From positions 12,186 to 41,011 of the forward strand of contig DIRC01000013.1 in NCBI GenBank assembly GCA_002427465.1: DNA of 28,826 bases, in the 5' to 3' direction. Source of the DNA: Clostridiales bacterium UBA5446. Its GTDB lineage: Bacteria; Bacillota; Clostridia; Oscillospirales; Oscillospiraceae. Below, in pieces: positions 16,019-24,100 of the stretch. The notes beneath the pieces were generated by a model, which saw nothing but the letters and a program-made list of their open reading frames with translations, had not been told where the DNA came from and ran no database searches. Made by a program: the position numbers and the translations under genes. Positions within the stretch are counted from its first letter, which is position 1. Each line of letters starts with the position of its first letter.

Positions 16019-16486
16019 ATGAAAATTCAAACCGCGCACTTTGGTGAAGTTGAGATTGACGGCAGCAGAATCCTGTCCTTTGAAACCGGGCTTCCGGGGC
16101 TGGAGACATACAAAAGATATGTCCTTTTGTCCGGCGGAGAAGGCCGGCCTGTCAGTTGGCTTCAGGCCCTGGACGAAAAGGACGTATCCCTGCCTGTTAC
16201 GGACCCCTTCAAAATCTGCCCGGACTATTCCTTTGATATCCCACGGGACGATATCGACGCCCTTGGCATACAGGATGTCAGGGACGTTTTCGTGCTGAGC
16301 GTTCTCGTGATCCCCAGAAACACGGGTATCATGACGATAAATCTCACCGCCCCGATCCTCATCAACGTCTGCAATAATAAAGGAGGCCAGATCATCCTGA
16401 GCGACAGGAAATACCGGGTGCGCACGCCGGTTTCGGAGCTGCTGGAAAAACTGGCGGAGGGTGGAGTGACGGAATGCTTGTATTGA
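16019..16486 (+). CDS. fliW: Flagellar assembly factor FliW
   Basis: A 155-residue protein. It begins MKIQTAHFGEVEID then LSFETGLPGLETYKRYVLL, the FliW family opening, and contains FVLSVLVIPRNTGIMTINLTAPILINV and KYRVRTPVSELL near the end, also conserved. FliW binds either CsrA, blocking its RNA repression, or flagellin; when flagellin is exported, FliW captures CsrA. The ATG at 16019, preceded by GGTGG at 16008-16012, is preferred over the in-frame TTG at 16001. Its 3' end overlaps csrA by 13 bases, a fixed feature of this pair. Confidence 0.95.
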   Translation: MKIQTAHFGEVEIDGSRILSFETGLPGLETYKRYVLLSGGEGRPVSWLQALDEKDVSLPVTDPFKICPDYSFDIPRDDIDALGIQDVRDVFVLSVLVIPRNTGIMTINLTAPILINVCNNKGGQIILSDRKYRVRTPVSELLEKLAEGGVTECLY

Positions 16487-16680
16487 CAAGAAAGCTTGGC
16501 GAAGGGATTCTTATTGGCAAGGAGATCACGGTTACCATTATCAGTGTGGAAGGGGACAAGATCCGGGTCGGTATAGAAGCCCCTCAAAACATAAGGGTGA
16601 TCCGGCAGGAGTTGCTGGCCGAGATCGGATATGAAAACCGGATGGCGGCTAAATCCGAGTATATCCCGCTTGAATTCTAA
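16474..16680 (+). CDS. csrA: Carbon storage regulator / translational repressor CsrA
   Basis: A 68-residue CsrA. The RNA-contact residues of the family are present: L4, R6 (MLVLTRKLGE), V42 and R44 in the NIRVIRQEL block. The GEGILIGKEITVTI and IRVGIEAP strands are intact. The C-terminal tail is somewhat longer than in E. coli CsrA (61), as in FliW-regulated CsrA proteins. In Bacillus, CsrA represses flagellin (hag) translation by binding GGA hairpins at the ribosome binding site. The ribosome binding site (GGAGGGTGGAG) lies within the fliW 3' end, so the two are translationally linked. Confidence 0.97.
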   Translation: MLVLTRKLGEGILIGKEITVTIISVEGDKIRVGIEAPQNIRVIRQELLAEIGYENRMAAKSEYIPLEF

Positions 16681-16687
16681 AGCGCGG

Positions 16688-16705
16688 CAGCCGGGATAGC
16701 GGCTG
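16688..16705 (+). promoter_or_regulatory. GGA-loop hairpin just after csrA (candidate CsrA-binding site)
   Basis: CAGCCG (16688-16693) pairs perfectly with CGGCTG (16700-16705), leaving a six-base loop GGATAG that begins with GGA. CsrA prefers GGA in a short hairpin loop. The site starts 8 bases after the csrA stop, and its last base is shared with the long palindrome that follows. A regulatory role is inference from shape only. Confidence 0.3.
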
Positions 16706-16764
16706 TCTACCGCCCGCAGCGAAACACCCCCGGCGCCGGGGGTGTTTCGCTATGGGCGGCAGAC
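16705..16764. repeat. 60-nt near-perfect palindrome downstream of csrA
   Basis: The core 16718-16751 is a perfect inverted repeat with 17-base arms and no spacer, centred on GGCGCC. It extends outward through a two-base mismatch into 11-base flanking arms (GTCTACCGCCC against GGGCGGCAGAC) with one G-T pair. RNA from either strand would fold into a very stable hairpin of about 29 pairs. No T-run follows directly; the nearest is T7 at 16792-16798. It may mark the 3' end of the late flagellar transcript, or be a copy of a dispersed palindromic element. Confidence 0.8.
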
Positions 16765-16934
16765 CATAAAGGCGGCCTGGGAACCCATCTGTTTTTTTAT
16801 GGCAGGGTATCTTATGCATAAATGTTAATTTTTTTACAATCGCATAATTCGACCGTTTTTTCAGATTTACAAAAGTACAATGTGTCGGTAAAAATCCACT
16901 CGATATACAATGAAATTTAGGGAAGGAAAACAAA
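16765..16934 (+). other. AT-rich intergenic leader before the small gene
   Basis: This stretch is clearly richer in A and T than everything around it, with a T7 run at 16792-16798 and TACAAT repeated three times (16835, 16876, 16906). A TTTACA at 16866-16871 stands 17 bases before TAAAAA at 16889-16894, which would be a mediocre sigma-A promoter. A CTCGATAT at 16899-16906 resembles a sigma-28 -10 element but has no matching -35. It probably holds the promoter and leader of the gene at 16935; no specific box is convincing. Confidence 0.4.
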
Positions 16935-17111
16935 ATGCAATCACTTTCAAAAGAATACCTTGTTCTGTTTAACGCATTGACTGATGCGGAAAATACGTTG
17001 TTGAATCTGCGCGCCAGCCTGATAAACGCGCAGAGGCTGGCTGAAGATATTTACATCAGCACAACCAACATGTCGGAAGCTCAGGAAGAAGCCGCCCTTA
17101 TAGAAGCGTAG
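16935..17111 (+). CDS. Small hypothetical protein, 58 residues
   Basis: The reading frame runs from ATG 16935 to TAG 17109-17111 and starts after AGGGAAGG, a good ribosome binding site at normal distance. The product begins MQSLSKEYLVLFNALTDAEN, continues with TLLNLRASLINAQRLAEDIYI, and has an acidic tail ending in EEAALIEA. It looks wholly alpha-helical and amphipathic, with no signal peptide, cysteine or membrane segment. I recognise no named family, though similar small KEYLxLFNA-type proteins may be common in Clostridia; that is recollection, not a search. It lies alone between the csrA palindrome and the rpmE terminator, with its own AT-rich upstream region, so it is probably a separate transcription unit. 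Confidence 0.7.
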   Translation: MQSLSKEYLVLFNALTDAENTLLNLRASLINAQRLAEDIYISTTNMSEAQEEAALIEA

Positions 17112-17150
17112 GCCGGCATCTTACATAAAAATAGCTTTTCTGTGTGATCA

Positions 17151-17203
17151 GCGTCCCGCGAACCGCGCGATATCCGTCCGGATACACGAGGTTCGCGGGA
17201 CGC
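17151..17203. repeat. Nested inverted repeat after the small gene
   Basis: GCGTCCCGCGAACC at 17151-17164 is exactly complementary to GGTTCGCGGGACGC at 17190-17203, giving a 14-bp perfect stem. The 25-base interior contains a second short stem, TATCCG (17171-17176) with CGGATA (17179-17184). No T-run follows on either strand. It sits between the small gene and the rpmE terminator, and could be the 3' end of the small transcript or part of a structured RNA. Confidence 0.7.
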
Positions 17204-17240
17204 ATATGCTTACCGGCAAGGTTGGGCGCGCCGGATAGGC

Positions 17241-17281
17241 AAAAAAAATTCCCTTCCGCGGATTTTCCGCGGGAGGGAATT
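17241..17281 (-). terminator. Rho-independent terminator of rpmE
   Basis: On the minus strand, a 16-base stem formed by 17247-17262 and 17266-17281 (one G-T type mismatch, three-base loop) is followed by a run of eight T (plus-strand A-run 17241-17248). It lies 13 bases after the rpmE stop codon. The stem is GC-rich in its centre, a textbook intrinsic terminator. Confidence 0.92.
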
Positions 17282-17294
17282 AACCTGTTCAAAG

Positions 17295-17495
17295 TTATTT
17301 GATGCCGTATTTTTTATTGAACTTATCGACACGGCCGCTGGTATCCACCAGCTTTTGCTTGCCGGTATAAAACGGGTGGCATTTGGAGCAAATCTCAACG
17401 GTGATATTCTCCCTGGTGCAGCCGGTCTCGATGACGTTGCCGCACGCACATTTAATGGTTGTCTTATAATATTTAGGATGGATGCCTTCCTTCAT
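17295..17495 (-). CDS. rpmE: 50S ribosomal protein L31, zinc-binding form
   Basis: A 66-residue L31 starting MKEGIHPKYYKTTIKCACGN. The four zinc ligands of the C+ form are present at C16, C18, C36 and C39 (CAC and CSKC), followed by HPFYTGKQKLVDTSGRV and a KKYGIK end. L31 bridges the large and small ribosomal subunits. The start at 17495 is chosen because the family begins there and GAGGTG lies before it; the frame is open 13 codons further upstream, but that is leader sequence. It has its own promoter, a structured leader and a terminator, so it is monocistronic. Confidence 0.96.
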   Translation of the reverse strand: MKEGIHPKYYKTTIKCACGNVIETGCTRENITVEICSKCHPFYTGKQKLVDTSGRVDKFNKKYGIK

Positions 17496-17519
17496 GTCTT
17501 TCACCTCGTCATATGGCTG

Positions 17520-17569
17520 TCTTGAGTATGCCAATTTGCGCAGGGCGAAAAAACGGCATGGTTACAAGA
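17520..17569 (-). promoter_or_regulatory. Candidate structured mRNA leader of rpmE
   Basis: In the 5' untranslated region (minus strand), TCTTG (17565-17569) pairs with CAAGA (17520-17524) and ATGCC (17555-17559) with GGCAT (17528-17532), forming an interrupted stem around a T-rich loop. L31 leader RNAs that bind the protein for autoregulation are known in several bacterial groups, including Firmicutes. Whether this one belongs to that class is inference. Confidence 0.4.
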
Positions 17570-17579
17570 CGCAAAATGC

Positions 17580-17608
17580 ATTCTAACACGGAGGCGGGGT
17601 ATTTGCAA
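17580..17608 (-). promoter_or_regulatory. Sigma-A promoter of rpmE
   Basis: On the minus strand TTGCAA (17603-17608) and TAGAAT (17580-17585) are 17 bases apart, with a TG one base before the -10 (extended -10). Transcription would start near 17573, giving a leader of about 78 bases before the rpmE start codon. Confidence 0.75.
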
Positions 17609-17623
17609 CATCTTTTTCAAAAA

Positions 17624-20600
17624 TCAGAGCATTTCTGACTGGAGATTCAAGGAAAAGGCCTCTCCCGGATGCAAAAAATATAAAATGCATTCGCCAACGG
17701 GCTTACCTGTTATACGCCTCAGGGCATAGGCGTATGCTCTGAGCTGCCCTTCGTAAAGCCGGGCCCGGGCGGGAAGGCCGCCGGCGGATACGCGGTCGGT
17801 CTTATAGTCTATAACGGTCAGGACGCCGTTTTCCTCAATGCAGCAGTCCACAACCCCCTGAAGCAGGAGCGCGTCGTCCCCACCGTCGGGGAAAAGCGTT
17901 CGGGCGGGGCAGAGCAGCGTGAAGGGAAATTCACGCATCGGGGCGGCCGCGGCCAGGATACGCTGACCAAGGCCGGAGGAAAAGAGTTTGCGGATGGTCA
18001 GGGGATCGACCGCAGCCGCTTCCTGCCCGGAAAGGCGGCCGCTTTCCCGCAGGCGGGCGATTTCCGACTCGATCTCCGCAAGGCTCCCCGTTTTGGCAAA
18101 GTCGATGTGGCGCAGGCAAAGGTGAGTCGCCGTACCCTTTTCCGCGGCGGTCAGGGGCTTTTCGCCCCGGAGCAGATCAGGGCGGCGGAATGTGCGCCTT
18201 TCGGCCGGAAGAAGCCCGGCGCTCTCCGGGTCTTGCCATACGCGGCTCTTCAGCTCGGTGGCGGTAATTTTTGAGGGCAGGAAAATCGAGGCGGGATAGG
18301 GATATTCCCAGTCCAGGCGGGACGCCAAATCCGTCAGCGCCCTTTCGCCGTGGGTGGGTTCCGCCAGGAACCCGTCGTCTTCCGCCGCCTTCCGTCCGCC
18401 GGACGCAGGCTGTATTTTCAGCAGCAGGCTCCGGCCTTTATCCGCCAGGGCGGCCGCGATCAGCCACTGCGCCGGAGAGGACATGGACAGCAGGGCCTGT
18501 GGGGCTACGGGGGCCGTCACGCTTTGGTCGATTCTGCCGACGGTTTGTTCCGGCGAGGCAAAGGCGCAGGTGATATAAAGCCGCTCTTTTGCCCGGGTCA
18601 TGGCCACGTACAGCAGTCGCATCTCCTCGGAAAGGGTTTCCCGGAGCATGCGCGCGGCCACCGCGCGCCAGGCCAGCGTGGGGTACTCGATGCCACGCTC
18701 CGTATCGGTGAGCTTAGGGCCGAGCCCCAGCTGGGGATGGATCAGGACGCTGCCGCGGGCATCCGATTTGTTGAACTGCCGGGCGGTATCGCAGACAAAT
18801 ACCACGGGAAACTCCAGACCCTTGGATTTATGGATGCTCATGATCCGTACCGCGCTGACCCGGGCTTCGGCCCCGGCCCGAGGCTCCTCCCCCCGAGCCT
18901 CCATGGAGTCCAGCCAGCCGATGAAGCGGTGCAGGCCCCTGTAGCCGCTCTGTTCAAATTTCCGGGCCAGCTCAAAAAGCAGCATCAGATTTTTTCGCCG
19001 GTCAGCGCCGCCCGGAGCGGCGGAGGCGATGGCCATAAAATCCACCCGAATATAGATTTCGCGGATCAGAGCCTCCAGCTCCGCATCGGGCGCAAATCTG
19101 CGCAGGGCGTTCAGCGTGCTGAGAAACGCGGCGCATTTTTTATTTCCTCCGGCCGCGGCGGCGCTGAGGGCCGAGTAGAAATCGCCCTGCCGGTCACAGA
19201 TGCGGATGCGGGCCAGTTCATCCGGGGAAAATCCGAAAAGGCAGGATCTGAGGGTGGAAATGAGGGGAATGTCCTGTCGGGGGTTGTCGATGACAGAGAA
19301 CAGCGAGCGCATCACCGTCACCTCCGGCGACTGGAAAAAGCCGCCTGACTGCTCCGACAGCACGGGAACGCCCGCCCGGACGAGCTCCCGGCGGTAGATT
19401 CCGCCGGAGACCTTGGCCGAGCGCAGCAGCACCGCGATGTCCCCGAAGGCCACCGGTCTTTCCGCGCCCCGGTCGGTTATCGTCGTCCCTGCGGATACCA
19501 GGGCAAGAATGCGCTCCGCGACGGCGGCGGCCTCCAGGGCGATCTTGTCCGGGCGGTCTTCATCTTCACCAAATTCCGGCAGCTCAAAACAGATGAGCTC
19601 CGGCGGCGGCACGGCGCCGAAATAGTCCGCGCCGGGCCTGAGGGCGGCGTTTTCGTCATAGGCCAGCTCACCCAATTCAGTTGACATAATGTTAGAGAAG
19701 ACGGCGTTCACCGCGTTCAGAATCTGAGGGTGCGAGCGGAAATTCTCCCGGAGCAGAATGCGCCTGGGCTCCGGGTCGCGGGCTTCGGCGGCGTCTTTAA
19801 AGCGCAGATATTTGTGGATGAATATGGTCGGGTCGGCCAGGCGGAAGCGGTATATGGACTGCTTTACGTCCCCCACCATAAAAAGGTTTTGGCCATTTTG
19901 CGAGACGGCCCGGATAATCTGGTCCTGCACCTCGCTGACGTCCTGGTATTCGTCTACCATGACCTCCGCAAATCTGCGGGAGATCTCCCCGGCCGTATCG
20001 TTGGGGTTTCCGTTTTCGTCGGTCAGTAGCCTGAGAGCAAGGTGCTCCAGATCGGAGAAGTCCGCCAGGGAACGCCGCCGCTTCTCGGCGGCAAAGCGGG
20101 CGTCGAAGCGCAGGACAAGCCGTAGCAGGGCCTTCATGGCGGGGGCGGTGCGGGCAAGGTCGCCAATCAGCTTCTCGGAAGGCTCGGCGAAGGTGACGGC
20201 CAGCTTTTTCATCGCCTCCTTGCAGGCGTCCCGGCGGGCCTTAATGAAGGCCGCCAGTTCCGCGTCCGGGGGGTTCCGCAGGGAGCCGAGGCGTGGAAAG
20301 GGGATCGGAAGCCTGTCTCTGGCCGCGTCCCAGCCCCGGTCTGCGGCTTCGGCAAAGGCGGCCAGGGCGCTTGACGTTTCGCTGATGCTGCCGCCGTAGG
20401 CTTTCATGATGTACGCGTTGGATTCCGGGGCCATCAGCGCTACAAGGCGGTTCAGCTCGCCGGCCCAGTATTGGGCGTCGGCTTTCCCGGAGTCGAGCAG
20501 CTCGAGGCCCCAGGGCGTATCCCCCGCATCCTCAGGCGTTTCGGAAAGGGCGGCGACCTGCCTTTCGGCCCATTTTTCAGGGCGGGCGTGGCATTGCATC

Positions 20601-21145
20601 CTGTCGTGGAGGGAGAGCACCAGATCGGCCAGACGCCTGTCGTCCCGTCCGGCACCTACAGTATCAGTCAGCAGAAGGAACTCCGGCTCCGGGTTTTCAT
20701 AAGCCGCTTCCAGGGTCCTTTCCAGGGCAAGGGTTTTCAGGGCCCGCGCCCGATCCTCATCGGCAACGGCAAAGTCCGGGAGAAGCCCGGCAAGGTGGCA
20801 GTTTTCACGCAGGAGCCCGGTACAGAAACTGTGGATGGTTCCGATCTGCGCCCGCTGAAGCAGGGCGTTCTGCCGCCGGAGGTGCCGGGCGGAAGGATCT
20901 GCGGCAATCCGATCGGCCAATTCGTCGGTAATCCGGCCTTTCAGTTCCGCGGCGGCGGCTCGGGTGTAGGTGATGACCAGAAACGAGTCAATATCCGCCG
21001 GGGCCTCGGGATCGGTGACCCGGGACATGAGCCGCTCCGTCAGCACCCGCGTTTTGCCGCTTCCGGCGGCGGCGGATACCAGGACGGCTCCGCCCCGGTT
21101 TTCAATTGCCTCCCTCTGGGAGGCGGTCGGTGAAAATTCAGCCAT
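17624..21145 (-). CDS. addA: ATP-dependent helicase/nuclease AddA
   Basis: An 1173-residue UvrD-like helicase fused to a RecB-type nuclease. Visible motifs are the Q-motif at Q10, Walker A AAAGSGKT (25-32), motif Ia TYTRAAAAELKGRI, GTIHSF (112-117), Walker B/II VDEYQD (397-402), motif III GDVKQSIYRFR, SIHKSKGLEFPVVF, and VAMTRAKERLY (motif VI). The C-terminal nuclease has GVVDCCIEE and DYKTD at 1113-1117. With AddB it resects double-strand ends and recognises Chi for RecA-dependent repair. Length fits the family (about 1200). The start overlaps the end of addB by 8 bases, after AAGGAG, so the two are cotranslated. Confidence 0.97.
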   Translation of the reverse strand: MAEFSPTASQREAIENRGGAVLVSAAAGSGKTRVLTERLMSRVTDPEAPADIDSFLVITYTRAAAAELKGRITDELADRIAADPSARHLRRQNALLQRAQIGTIHSFCTGLLRENCHLAGLLPDFAVADEDRARALKTLALERTLEAAYENPEPEFLLLTDTVGAGRDDRRLADLVLSLHDRMQCHARPEKWAERQVAALSETPEDAGDTPWGLELLDSGKADAQYWAGELNRLVALMAPESNAYIMKAYGGSISETSSALAAFAEAADRGWDAARDRLPIPFPRLGSLRNPPDAELAAFIKARRDACKEAMKKLAVTFAEPSEKLIGDLARTAPAMKALLRLVLRFDARFAAEKRRRSLADFSDLEHLALRLLTDENGNPNDTAGEISRRFAEVMVDEYQDVSEVQDQIIRAVSQNGQNLFMVGDVKQSIYRFRLADPTIFIHKYLRFKDAAEARDPEPRRILLRENFRSHPQILNAVNAVFSNIMSTELGELAYDENAALRPGADYFGAVPPPELICFELPEFGEDEDRPDKIALEAAAVAERILALVSAGTTITDRGAERPVAFGDIAVLLRSAKVSGGIYRRELVRAGVPVLSEQSGGFFQSPEVTVMRSLFSVIDNPRQDIPLISTLRSCLFGFSPDELARIRICDRQGDFYSALSAAAAGGNKKCAAFLSTLNALRRFAPDAELEALIREIYIRVDFMAIASAAPGGADRRKNLMLLFELARKFEQSGYRGLHRFIGWLDSMEARGEEPRAGAEARVSAVRIMSIHKSKGLEFPVVFVCDTARQFNKSDARGSVLIHPQLGLGPKLTDTERGIEYPTLAWRAVAARMLRETLSEEMRLLYVAMTRAKERLYITCAFASPEQTVGRIDQSVTAPVAPQALLSMSSPAQWLIAAALADKGRSLLLKIQPASGGRKAAEDDGFLAEPTHGERALTDLASRLDWEYPYPASIFLPSKITATELKSRVWQDPESAGLLPAERRTFRRPDLLRGEKPLTAAEKGTATHLCLRHIDFAKTGSLAEIESEIARLRESGRLSGQEAAAVDPLTIRKLFSSGLGQRILAAAAPMREFPFTLLCPARTLFPDGGDDALLLQGVVDCCIEENGVLTVIDYKTDRVSAGGLPARARLYEGQLRAYAYALRRITGKPVGECILYFLHPGEAFSLNLQSEML

Positions 21146-24100
21146 TGGGACAGTCTCCTTCCAGCAGTGCCCAGACCTCCGTGGGTTCCAGCTTTTTCAG
21201 GTATCGCAGTCTGTCGCCGCCCTCCCCGTCGGCAAACCGGCAGGCTGCGGCATACTCGCAGTAAAGACAGGCGTTATCCTGACTGTTTTTATAATACGGA
21301 TTTGCGGCGATGTTGCCACGGCCGATTTCCCTGGCCAGGGCGGCCAGGGTTTCGCCGATATGCCGTGAAAGCCGCCCCAGCCCCTCGGCGGAGGCCAGGG
21401 CCTCGCCGGAGGGGATGCCGTCCTTCCACTTGACGGGAATCCGGCGGGGCGCGTCCCCCGGTTCCATGGCGCGGATTACATCCGGGTCGTCCAGAAGGAG
21501 ACCCGAGCGCCGCAGGTTGGCAGCCCGCCTTTCGGCGATCCGCTCGTCTGTCATATCGGTGTTTTCGGACAGGATAAAATCCCTGGCCGGCACATAGAGC
21601 ACCCCGGCGGGAACGGTTTCAAAGCCGTAGCGCCTTTCGCCGATTTTTTGAAGCATGAACAGGTAGAGCAGCATCTGGAGGTTCATGCCGTGCCAAACGT
21701 CTGAAAGGGAAAAGGAGCGTTTGCCGGTTTTATAGTCGATGACGCGCAGATACAGCCGCCCATCTTTCACCCAGCCGTCAATCCTGTCCGCAATGCCCGT
21801 GACGGTAAGGCTGCCCCCCTCCGGCAGAGGTGAGGAAGCCAGATCGCCCAGCCGGGAGAAATCCAGCTCAAAATCCAGGGGCTGAAAGGCGGAATCCCGC
21901 AGATCCTCCGCCATGTCGGCTACAATCCGCCGCACGCTTCCGGACAGCCGGTTGAACAGATAGACGAACCGGGGCGATTTATCCGCGAAATCGTCCAGCG
22001 CTTCGGATATGTACCGACTGATATGCCTGTCGGTGAGGGCGTCCAGCGCTTCCCCGGAAATCATGCCGAAGCCTCCGCGGGCGAGGGCCTCGGCGGCGAC
22101 TCCTTCCAGCACATCGTGTATAAAGGAGCCGAACTCCGGGGACGAGAACTCGGCGGGCTTACGTGGTTTTGCCCCCAGGCCGTACTGTAAAAAGTAGGCG
22201 AAGCGGCAGGATGAAAATTTGTCGGCCCGGGACGGCGAAAGCCGCAGCCGGTCTCCGTAAAGGGCCTTTACGCTCTCCGAAGACAGGCTGCCACGGGAGA
22301 GGGAGACCGCCTGGAGCACGGCCTGAAGCCGCTCCGGTTCCCGGACGCGGAAATATTCAGCCGCGGCCGCGGCCGGAGGATATTCCGGCAGGGCGCGCGA
22401 TAAAAGGGCAAGCTCCAGGGCGGGGGATCTGGCCTGGGTTCTGGCCGCCTTGGGGTCGGCGGGACGGATGGGGACGCCGAAGAGCTTTGAAGCCCGGTTC
22501 ATCACAAAGGCGGGACGCGCGGGGGAACCGTCGGCGGAATAGGCCGGGGTCACCAGGGTCAGCGTCTCGGACGGCAGGGAAAGGCAGTTATAGATGAGGG
22601 AAAACTCGCGCCAGATTTCCGCCTCTCCCGCGTCCAGTGCAAGGCCAAGCTGGGAAAGAGCCCTGCGCTCGTCCTGAGAGAACACGCCGTTTTCGCCCAT
22701 TTCCCCCGGGAGGCGCTCGTCCGACGCACCCAGAACTATCAGATGCCTGATATGGCGGCGGCGCATCCTGTCCATGTCCCCGGCCGTCACCATGTCCAGG
22801 GAGACGGGGATGACTCCCACGTCATACTGGGAGAGGGTCAGAAGAAAAAGCCGTGAAAACATAGCGGTATCCATCCGGGCGTCGCCCAGGATCGCGGCAA
22901 GCTGCTCCAGCGCGGACACGACGATATCCCAGAGCTGCGCGTATTCGGCCGCGGCCTGCAGCCGTCCGTCCGCCTCCAGCGTTTCGGCGCGTTCGGCAAG
23001 CTTTTCCGATAGATTGAGGCCTTCGAAGAAGTCCGCCAGAGCCGCCGCGTGAGCAGATGCGCTTTCCGCCGCCGCCGAGCGTTCCAAAAGTCGGATGAGC
23101 GGTTCTGCCGCCGTGCGGCGCAGGGCGTTGATTTGGCGCAGCCGGGCCTTCGACCCGGCGTCGGCGTCGACGCCGTAGCCGTCGGGATGAAGCCGCCAGC
23201 TTTTTTTAGACAGCCACATGCCGGCCTTGACGCGCCAGGTCAGGCAGTAGTTTTCAAGTATGTCGCATTCCTCCGCCGTAAGTCCCGCCAGACCCGTGCG
23301 GAGGTATGCGAAAACGTCGTCGGGCTCCCAGCCGCCGTTGATGATCTCGTATGCCGAGGCGATGAGGGCGGGCAGGGGTTTTGACGGCAGGTCGCTTTTT
23401 TTGGCGGTGAACAGGGGGACGCCGTAGTATGCGAAAGCGGCTTCAAGAGAAGGCCGGTAATCCTCAAAGCCGCGGACGGCGACGGCAATGTCCCGCCAGC
23501 GGCAGCCTCCGTCCCGGACGAGGGTGATGGCCAGCGCCGCCGCCAGCTCGCATTCGTCGGTGACGGTTTCCGCGCTGAAAAGGGAAACGGGGCTGTCCCC
23601 GCTGTATTTTTCGTCGGTATATGTAAAAAGCCGTTCGGCAAGAAAACCGGCAGCCGAGGCGCTGTCGCTGTCCAAAACGGTGACGCGGCTGGCGATGCTG
23701 TGCTTCTTCGCCGCCCTGAGCAGGAAACGCGCCGTCCGCCGGGACAGCTCAAAGACCTCGCTGCCTTCATACAGATCGTCGCATGTCAGGCAGACCGTCA
23801 TATCCGCGCCGCGGGTCATAAGGGCGGATATCAGCTCGGCCTCCTGGGCCGTAAAATCGATGAAACCATCAATGTAGATATGGCCTGTTTTTCCGAAGCT
23901 GCTGTGGGGAAGCCGGGAAAGCAGGCGGGTGAGACGATCCGCCGGATCAATCCGCCGGGCCCCGGCGGCGATATCGTAAGCCCCCATCAAAAGGGCCATG
24001 TCGGAAAGCTTGGCGGCCAGGGCGCCGTCACAGCTCTCCGCGGTTTTCAGGAGCAGCTCGGGGGTGATATTGGCGGCTTTCAGCTCATCCAGGGCTTTCA

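Noticed and set aside
16899..16906. CTCGATAT as a sigma-28 -10 before the small gene
   Set aside because: No TAAA-like -35 lies at the right distance; similarity limited to the CGATA core in AT-rich sequence.
16765..17294. Insertion sequence or other mobile element between csrA and rpmE
   Set aside because: No transposase frame, no matching terminal repeats at both ends and no target duplication could be seen; the two palindromes differ in sequence.
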